From Gari tellinella (taxonomy: Eukaryota > Mollusca > Bivalvia > Cardiida > Psammobiidae), in NCBI GenBank assembly GCA_922989275.2, contig OV277861.1:40736623-40800622 (forward strand): a DNA stretch of 64,000 nucleotides, read 5' to 3'. The notes under the pieces are model-generated. The model made no database searches, was not told where the DNA came from, and saw only the letters and a list, made by a program, of their open reading frames with translations. How positions within the stretch are numbered: position 1 is the first letter of the stretch; every line of letters starts with the position of its first letter. Of this stretch, positions 63,480-64,000 are shown piece by piece. The position numbers and the translations under genes were made by a program.

Positions 63480-63600
63480 TTGACAAACAGTTTGGATCAA
63501 GATCAGACGCTGTGTTACATGGCTTCTGATCAAAATCCAAACAGTTTGCAAATGTTAGACAAGCCGGATGATGCTAAGTTAGCACAATAAGAGTTAATTC
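63480..63600. repeat. Cassette-1 hairpin with J-like flank
   Basis: ACAAACAGTTTGGATCAAGA TCAGACGC ... GCTTCTGATCAAAATCCAAA CAGTTTG. The right flank ends AATAAGAGTTAA. Confidence 0.6.
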
Positions 63601-63635
63601 TCTGCACACTCATGGGGGAAATCATGATCACCTTT

Positions 63636-63835
63636 TTAACCCATTACCTCATAAACACACCTTTTTACGACTTTAATTTATTCCTCCACTGAAGGAAATA
63701 GTTCCAATTTATACAGTCAGGTATATGCAGCAAAAGAAGTATTTTCTATATTCTATCAGATGATAGCTTAAAGCCTGCTTTAAGTAGTCACCTGTTTTCA
63801 AAACTAGAATCATGCTATGGGGTAATATGGGTTAA
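63636..63835 (-). mobile_element. Family A TTAA MITE, palindrome deleted
   Basis: TTAACCCATTACCTCATAAA ... GCTATGGGGTAATATGGGTTAA. The stem is reduced to AGCTTAAAGCCTGCTTTAAG. Confidence 0.85.
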
Positions 63836-64000
63836 GATAGTTCAGATCTAGATGAAATGCAAGGTTATGAACTCACCATCTCATTAGGATTCAAAATTTC
63901 AAAACTGTTTGACACTCTCAGAATTATTTTGAAAAGAAATTTTAGAAAATCTATCTTGAAAACAGAAGCAGACAAAATAATTGTTTGTTGCAGACGCCAA

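Overview
This is eukaryotic, intron-rich, AT-rich animal DNA. The gene content and the repeat types (very dense fold-back MITEs, a tRNA-derived SINE, Helitron-like repeats with tandem AGGTCA-like units) suggest a marine invertebrate, most likely a bivalve mollusc. That assignment is inference; no species marker is present.

The one gene I can support runs on the minus strand across at least 33 kb (37724 down to 4433). Seven short exons with consensus AG/GT borders and compatible phases join into 303 uninterrupted codons. They encode the region just after the PDZ domain and most of the FERM domain of a FRMPD1/3/4-type (FERM and PDZ domain-containing) scaffold protein. I did not find the WW/PDZ exons upstream or the end of the F3 lobe and the C-terminal tail downstream. 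An eighth possible exon (48600-48671) cannot be assigned.

Almost everything else is mobile DNA in the introns and flank. At least ten non-autonomous families occur repeatedly, named here by their ends. TTAA-flanked: A (CCCATTACCCCATA ends, about 40 copies or pieces), B/B' (CTCTTTCCTCCCTGAAAC ends), I, J, K and a 0.94-kb element at 19129. TA-flanked: C (CAGTGGAGAAT), E (CAGTAAAACCTCTC, pogo-like) and G (CAGYRCTCCCTCTC). hAT-like ends: D (CAGGGCTCCAGATAAGGGG), F (CAGGGCTGCCAT, with 6-bp target duplications) and H (CAGGGGCCCGTTTCAT).

The main novelty is that these families, whose ends point to different transposases, carry a small set of shared palindromic core cassettes. Cassette 1 (AAACAGT...GATCAGA) is in B, B', C, G, I and J. 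Cassette 2 (GACAGGTGAC..CTTAAAGCAGG) is in A, E and F. Cassette 3 (AGACGATTC) is in D and H. The stems of cassette 2 contain TTAA, and the TTAA elements repeatedly insert exactly there, producing element-in-element nests up to three deep.

From about 54.8 to 63.2 kb the content changes. There is a Helitron-like tandem-repeat element, then a 5.9-kb element with 1.3-kb terminal inverted repeats (55744-61656) holding a decayed reading frame and a tRNA-derived SINE, then further repeats and a probable LINE fragment. Three minisatellites (35, about 35 and 32 bp), two 1-kb elements packed with short motifs (4763-5815 and 44730-45823) and four fold-back elements carrying TGACGTCA-like sites complete the window. 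No rRNA, CRISPR array or functional tRNA gene was seen.
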